Source of the DNA: Thalassobius sp034670005
Lineage (GTDB): Bacteria > Pseudomonadota > Alphaproteobacteria > Rhodobacterales > Rhodobacteraceae
Direction: 5' to 3'
NCBI RefSeq assembly: GCF_034670005.1
Contig: NZ_JAXMOH010000002.1
Span: 434,001-498,000, forward strand
DNA length: 64,000 nt
A program made the translations under genes and the position numbers. Each line of letters begins with the position of its first letter. The first letter of the stretch is position 1. Positions 61,143 through 64,000 of the stretch are shown in pieces. The notes beneath the pieces are model-generated. The model saw only the letters and a program-made list of their open reading frames with translations. It searched no databases and was not told the DNA's origin.

Positions 61143-61195
61143 CGGACACCATATTGGTACCCCATGCGCCCCCGACAAAAATCGGGGGCTTTTTT
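61126..61195 (+). promoter_or_regulatory. Attenuator: antiterminator and terminator stems before ilvB
   Basis: Antiterminator: perfect ten-base arms GGCGCATGGG (61126-61135) and CCCATGCGCC (61161-61170). Terminator: eight-base arms GCCCCCGA (61168-61175) and TCGGGGGC (61182-61189), loop CAAAAA, then six T (61190-61195). They share bases 61168-61170, so only one can form fully. A ribosome stalled on the Leu/Val/Ile codons leaves 61126-61135 free and favours the antiterminator; one that reaches the stop codon covers it and lets the terminator form. Confidence 0.8.
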
Positions 61196-61233
61196 ATTGG
61201 CTGAATTGTTGACGTCGTAAACGGAGCGAAAAG

Positions 61234-62988
61234 ATGAAACGTCAGATGACCGGAGCGAAAATGGTAGTCCAGGCCCTTAAGGATCAGGGCGTGGATGTCG
61301 TATTCGGATATCCCGGCGGTGCTGTGCTACCGATTTACGACGAAATTTTCCTGCAAAACGATATCCGCCACGTGTTGGTGCGGCACGAACAGGGTGCGGT
61401 TCACGCCGCCGAAGGCTATGCCCGCTCGACCGGCAAGCCCGGCGTGGTTCTGGTGACCTCTGGGCCCGGCGCCACCAATGCGGTGACCGGCCTGACCGAT
61501 GCTTTGCTCGACTCGATCCCGATCGTGGTGCTGACCGGCCAGGTGCCGACCTTCATGATCGGCTCGGACGCGTTTCAGGAAGCCGACACCGTTGGCATCA
61601 CCCGGTCCTGCACCAAGCATAACTGGTTGGTGAAAGACACCGAGAAGCTGTCCGGCACCATTCACGAAGCGTTCCATGTCGCCAAATCCGGTCGGCCCGG
61701 CCCGGTGTTGGTCGATATTCCCAAGGATGTGCAATTTGCCTCTGGCACCTATGTCGATCCCAAGAAAATCGAGGTCAGCCATTATCAGCCACAGATAAAG
61801 GGCGATATGGACGCGATCGTGGAATTGGTCGAAGCAATCGAAAGCGCCAAGAAACCGATTTTCTATACCGGCGGAGGCGTGATCAATTCCGGCCCCGCTG
61901 CAAGTCAGTTGCTGCGCGAACTGGTCGATTCCACCGGTTTCCCGATCACCTCGACCCTGATGGGGCTTGGTGCCTATCCGGCAAGCGGCGATGGCTGGCT
62001 GGGAATGCTGGGGATGCATGGGCTTTATGAAGCCAACATGGCGATGCATGATTGCGACCTGATGGTCAATATCGGCGCCCGTTTCGACGACCGGATCACC
62101 GGCCGCCTCGACGCGTTCAGCCCGAAATCGAAAAAGGCGCATATCGACATCGATCCCAGCTCGATCAACAAGGTGATCCGGATCGACATCCCGATCGTCG
62201 GTGACGTTGGCCATGTGCTGGAAGATATCTTGAAAGTCTGGAAATCGCGCGGTCGCAAGACCAATAAGGAAGCGCTGAGCGGCTGGTGGAAACAAATCGA
62301 TAGCTGGAAAGAGATCGATTGCCTGAAGTTCAAACAGGAAGGCAAGATCATCAAGCCGCAATATGCGCTGCATCGGCTGGAAGAGCTGACCAAGGGCCAT
62401 GACCGCTATGTCTGCACCGAGGTTGGCCAGCATCAGATGTGGGCGGCGCAGTATCTCGGCTTTGAGGACCCGAACCGCTGGATGACCTCTGGAGGCCTGG
62501 GCACCATGGGCTATGGGATGCCGGCCTCGATCGGGATCCAGATGGCCCATCCCGACAGCCTGGTGATCAACGTCGCTGGTGAAGCGTCATGGCTGATGAA
62601 CATGCAGGAGATGGGCACCGCGGTGCAGTTCCGGCTGCCGGTGAAGCAATTCATCCTGAATAATGAACGGTTGGGCATGGTGCGGCAATGGCAGGAGCTG
62701 CTGCATGGCGAACGCTATTCGCAAAGCTGGTCCGAAGCGTTGCCCGATTTCGTGAAGCTGGCCGAGGCCTTTGGTGCCAAGGGCATCCGGTGCGATGATC
62801 CCGCCGATCTGGACGATGCGATCATGGAAATGATCAATTATGATGGTCCGGTGATCTTTGACTGTCTGGTCGAGAAGCATGAGAATTGTTTCCCCATGAT
62901 CCCGTCGGGCGAACCGCATAACAAGATGCTGCTGGGCGATGCCAATACCCAGGACGCGATCGGTAATTCCGGCGCAGTTCTGGTCTAA
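61234..62988 (+). CDS. ilvB: Acetolactate synthase, large (catalytic) subunit
   Basis: A 584-residue ThDP enzyme for valine, leucine and isoleucine synthesis. The catalytic Glu is Glu52 in VRHEQGAVHAAEGYARSTGK; the ThDP/Mg block is in INVAGEASWLMNMQEMGTAV, and FAD-binding regions are full. In the usual GDG...N ThDP motif the sequence reads GEASWLMN, which is an unusual Glu-Ala in place of Asp-Gly; family alignment should confirm. GGAG precedes the ATG. Expressed under the attenuator and followed by ilvN. Confidence 0.95.
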   Translation: MKRQMTGAKMVVQALKDQGVDVVFGYPGGAVLPIYDEIFLQNDIRHVLVRHEQGAVHAAEGYARSTGKPGVVLVTSGPGATNAVTGLTDALLDSIPIVVLTGQVPTFMIGSDAFQEADTVGITRSCTKHNWLVKDTEKLSGTIHEAFHVAKSGRPGPVLVDIPKDVQFASGTYVDPKKIEVSHYQPQIKGDMDAIVELVEAIESAKKPIFYTGGGVINSGPAASQLLRELVDSTGFPITSTLMGLGAYPASGDGWLGMLGMHGLYEANMAMHDCDLMVNIGARFDDRITGRLDAFSPKSKKAHIDIDPSSINKVIRIDIPIVGDVGHVLEDILKVWKSRGRKTNKEALSGWWKQIDSWKEIDCLKFKQEGKIIKPQYALHRLEELTKGHDRYVCTEVGQHQMWAAQYLGFEDPNRWMTSGGLGTMGYGMPASIGIQMAHPDSLVINVAGEASWLMNMQEMGTAVQFRLPVKQFILNNERLGMVRQWQELLHGERYSQSWSEALPDFVKLAEAFGAKGIRCDDPADLDDAIMEMINYDGPVIFDCLVEKHENCFPMIPSGEPHNKMLLGDANTQDAIGNSGAVLV

Positions 62989-62995
62989 AACCGAG

Positions 62996-63050
62996 CCCCG
63001 GGGGCTGACGGCCCCCGGACCCCCGTGGATATTTTTGAACAGAAGAAGAC
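62996..63050. repeat. Intergenic repeat element between ilvB and ilvN (type A)
   Basis: A hairpin CCGGGGGC/GCCCCCGG (62998-63005 and 63011-63018) is followed by ACCCCCGTGGATATTTTTG and AGAAGAAG. I recall elements with this order (GGGGGC hairpin, GGACCCCC, ATATTTTT, AAGAAG) as frequent in Rhodobacteraceae gaps. Here it stands inside the ilvBN pair, and its AGAAGAAG end doubles as the weak ribosome-binding site of ilvN. Confidence 0.6.
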
Positions 63051-63053
63051 ATC

Positions 63054-63614
63054 ATGGCTGCTCTACACATCAAAAAAGGCTCGACGAAGCATTCCGCCTA
63101 TAATCTGCGCCCCAATTTTTCTGACACGAAGGAACGCCACACGCTGGCGGTTCTGGTCGATAACGAACCCGGCGTTCTGGCCCGGGTGATCGGGCTGTTT
63201 TCAGGACGCGGTTACAATATCGAAAGCCTGACCGTGGCCGAGGTGGATCATTTGGGCCATCATTCCCGCATTACCATCGTCACCGAAGGTACGCCGCAGG
63301 TGATCGAACAGATCAAGGCGCAATTGGGCCGGATCGTGCCGGTACACGGCGTGCATGACCTGACCGTCGAAGGGGCAACGGTGGAACGCGAACTGGCCCT
63401 CGTCAAGGTTGCCAGCGCAGGCGAAAAACGGGTCGAGGCGCTGCGGCTGGCCGACATTTTCCGCGCTAACGCGGTCGACAGCACGCTGGAAAGCTTCGTT
63501 TTCCAGATCACCGGAACGCCGGAAAAGATCGACGCCTTCGTCGACCTGATGCGGCCGCTGGGATTGGTCGAAGTGGCCCGGACCGGGGTTGCGGCGCTGT
63601 CGCGCGGTGCCTGA
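63054..63614 (+). CDS. ilvN: Acetolactate synthase, small (regulatory) subunit
   Basis: A 186-residue subunit with an N-terminal ACT domain (HTLAVLVDNEPGVLARVIGL, about residues 25-100) and the ALS small-subunit C-terminal domain. It gives valine feedback control to IlvB. It begins MAALHIKKGSTKHSAYNLRP, longer at the N-terminus than E. coli IlvH, as usual in alphaproteobacteria. 65 bases after ilvB, across a repeat element. Confidence 0.95.
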   Translation: MAALHIKKGSTKHSAYNLRPNFSDTKERHTLAVLVDNEPGVLARVIGLFSGRGYNIESLTVAEVDHLGHHSRITIVTEGTPQVIEQIKAQLGRIVPVHGVHDLTVEGATVERELALVKVASAGEKRVEALRLADIFRANAVDSTLESFVFQITGTPEKIDAFVDLMRPLGLVEVARTGVAALSRGA

Positions 63615-63629
63615 CCGGATCAGAACGAG

Positions 63630-63655
63630 CAGACAAGCCCGCGCAAGCGGACTTG
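63630..63655 (+). other. GNRA-loop stem-loop after ilvN
   Basis: GACAAG/CTTGTC and CCGC/GCGG stacked with one mismatch and a GCAA tetraloop. No T run follows. It probably stabilises or ends the ilvBN transcript, facing the convergent EF-hand gene. Confidence 0.5.
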
Positions 63656-63695
63656 TCCGGGGCGTACCGGTGCGCCCTTTGGTATCAGGCCCGTT

Positions 63696-63950
63696 CTAGC
63701 CGTCTTTCATTGGAAAGGCGCCTGCCTTTTTCATCTCCGCCACTTCCTTTGCGTCCAGCAACCCTTCAGCCGAGATGTCGAATTCGGCGAAGCTCTGCTC
63801 GGTCAAATCGGGGTAAACAGCGGCAAGTTCCGCATAGCTGTAAAACCCGTCGCCATTGACGTCGATGCTGCTGTCGATTTCCTCAGCTAGAGCGGGGGCA
63901 GCCAATGTCAGGGCAATGACAGCGGTGGTGATACGGGGTGCAATTCGCAT
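63696..63950 (-). CDS. Secreted EF-hand protein
   Basis: An 84-residue protein with a signal peptide (MRIAPRITTAVIALTLAAPA, cut near ALA-E) and two calcium-binding loops: DVNGDGFYSYAE is canonical (acidic or polar residues at 1, 3, 5, 9, 12), and DISAEGLLDAKE is looser. Such short EF-hand proteins are common in Rhodobacteraceae and may buffer calcium in the periplasm. Convergent with ilvN. The upstream 50 bases to the window end hold its promoter region only. Confidence 0.83.
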   Translation of the reverse strand: MRIAPRITTAVIALTLAAPALAEEIDSSIDVNGDGFYSYAELAAVYPDLTEQSFAEFDISAEGLLDAKEVAEMKKAGAFPMKDG

Positions 63951-64000
63951 TTTGTGATCCTCTTATCAGGTCTCGAGGGACGGCTTTGTGCCTGTCCTAA

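Noticed and set aside
1..64000. CRISPR array, insertion sequence or prophage
   Set aside because: No regularly spaced repeats, transposase, integrase or phage structural genes were seen on either strand.

Overview
The window reads as chromosomal DNA of an alphaproteobacterium of the family Rhodobacteraceae (Roseobacter/Rhodobacter group). The evidence is its GC-rich coding, several proteins of the kind seen in that family (a DksA with a single zinc-finger cysteine, DUF2927, DUF2852 and DUF6778 proteins, a PIN protein coupled to an RNA methyltransferase), a tandem dCTP-deaminase, three TRAP-type proteins per transporter, and the orders yceD-rpmF-plsX-fabH-ihfA-merR and argS-SPOR-nagZ-scpA-scpB. 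No insertion sequence, prophage, CRISPR array or rRNA is visible.

Layout. 1-3.0 kb: end of a catabolic locus (a proline-racemase-family gene cut by the window edge, an N-methylproline-demethylase-like flavoprotein, and a divergent TetR gene with two operator-like inverted repeats). 3.1-9.3 kb: a TRAP transporter (dctPQM), a gamma-glutamyltransferase/HpxW-like hydrolase, a TSUP (TauE/SafE) exporter and a convergent GntR/FCD regulator; two TTGTAT-type sites precede dctP. 9.6-12.4 kb: an AbrB-family membrane protein and two short-chain dehydrogenases. 12.5-24.4 kb: housekeeping (uup, olsB, bamE, yceD, rpmF, plsX, fabH, ihfA, a MerR regulator, tRNA-Pro(GGG), an enoyl-CoA hydratase, fused dCTP deaminase, M23 lipoprotein, MFS). 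24.4-33.1 kb, minus strand: a 59-residue protein, scpB, scpA, nagZ, SPOR protein, argS, a cation/proton antiporter and dgt. 33.2-46.5 kb: erpA, xthA, FAD monooxygenase, dksA, a MoxR/VWA gene set, M48 protease, RNA methyltransferase/PIN pair, DUF6778 lipoprotein, and the Entner-Doudoroff pair edd-eda. 46.3-53.9 kb: glnE, a YbaK-type deacylase, small membrane proteins, the N-degron transferase bpt, and an ECF sigma/anti-sigma/fasciclin set. 54.0-60.8 kb: a second, enlarged TRAP transporter with a divergent histidine kinase/NarL-type regulator. 61.0-63.6 kb: ilvBN preceded by a leader peptide and attenuator. The window ends with a secreted EF-hand protein.

The strongest regulatory features are: (1) the ilvB leader, which encodes MKTLVVIVEKWRMGR with five consecutive Leu/Val/Ile codons, followed by mutually exclusive stem-loops; (2) a LacI-family-like palindrome lying exactly in the 17-base spacer of the edd promoter; (3) paired operators for the first TRAP locus and the TetR gene. 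The least understood gene sets are the TRAP-hydrolase-TSUP locus, whose substrate is unknown; the ECF/anti-sigma/fasciclin set, which resembles mycobacterial SigK-RskA-MPT70; and the MoxR-lipoprotein-minimembrane-VWA set. No wholly new system can be proved from the sequence alone.
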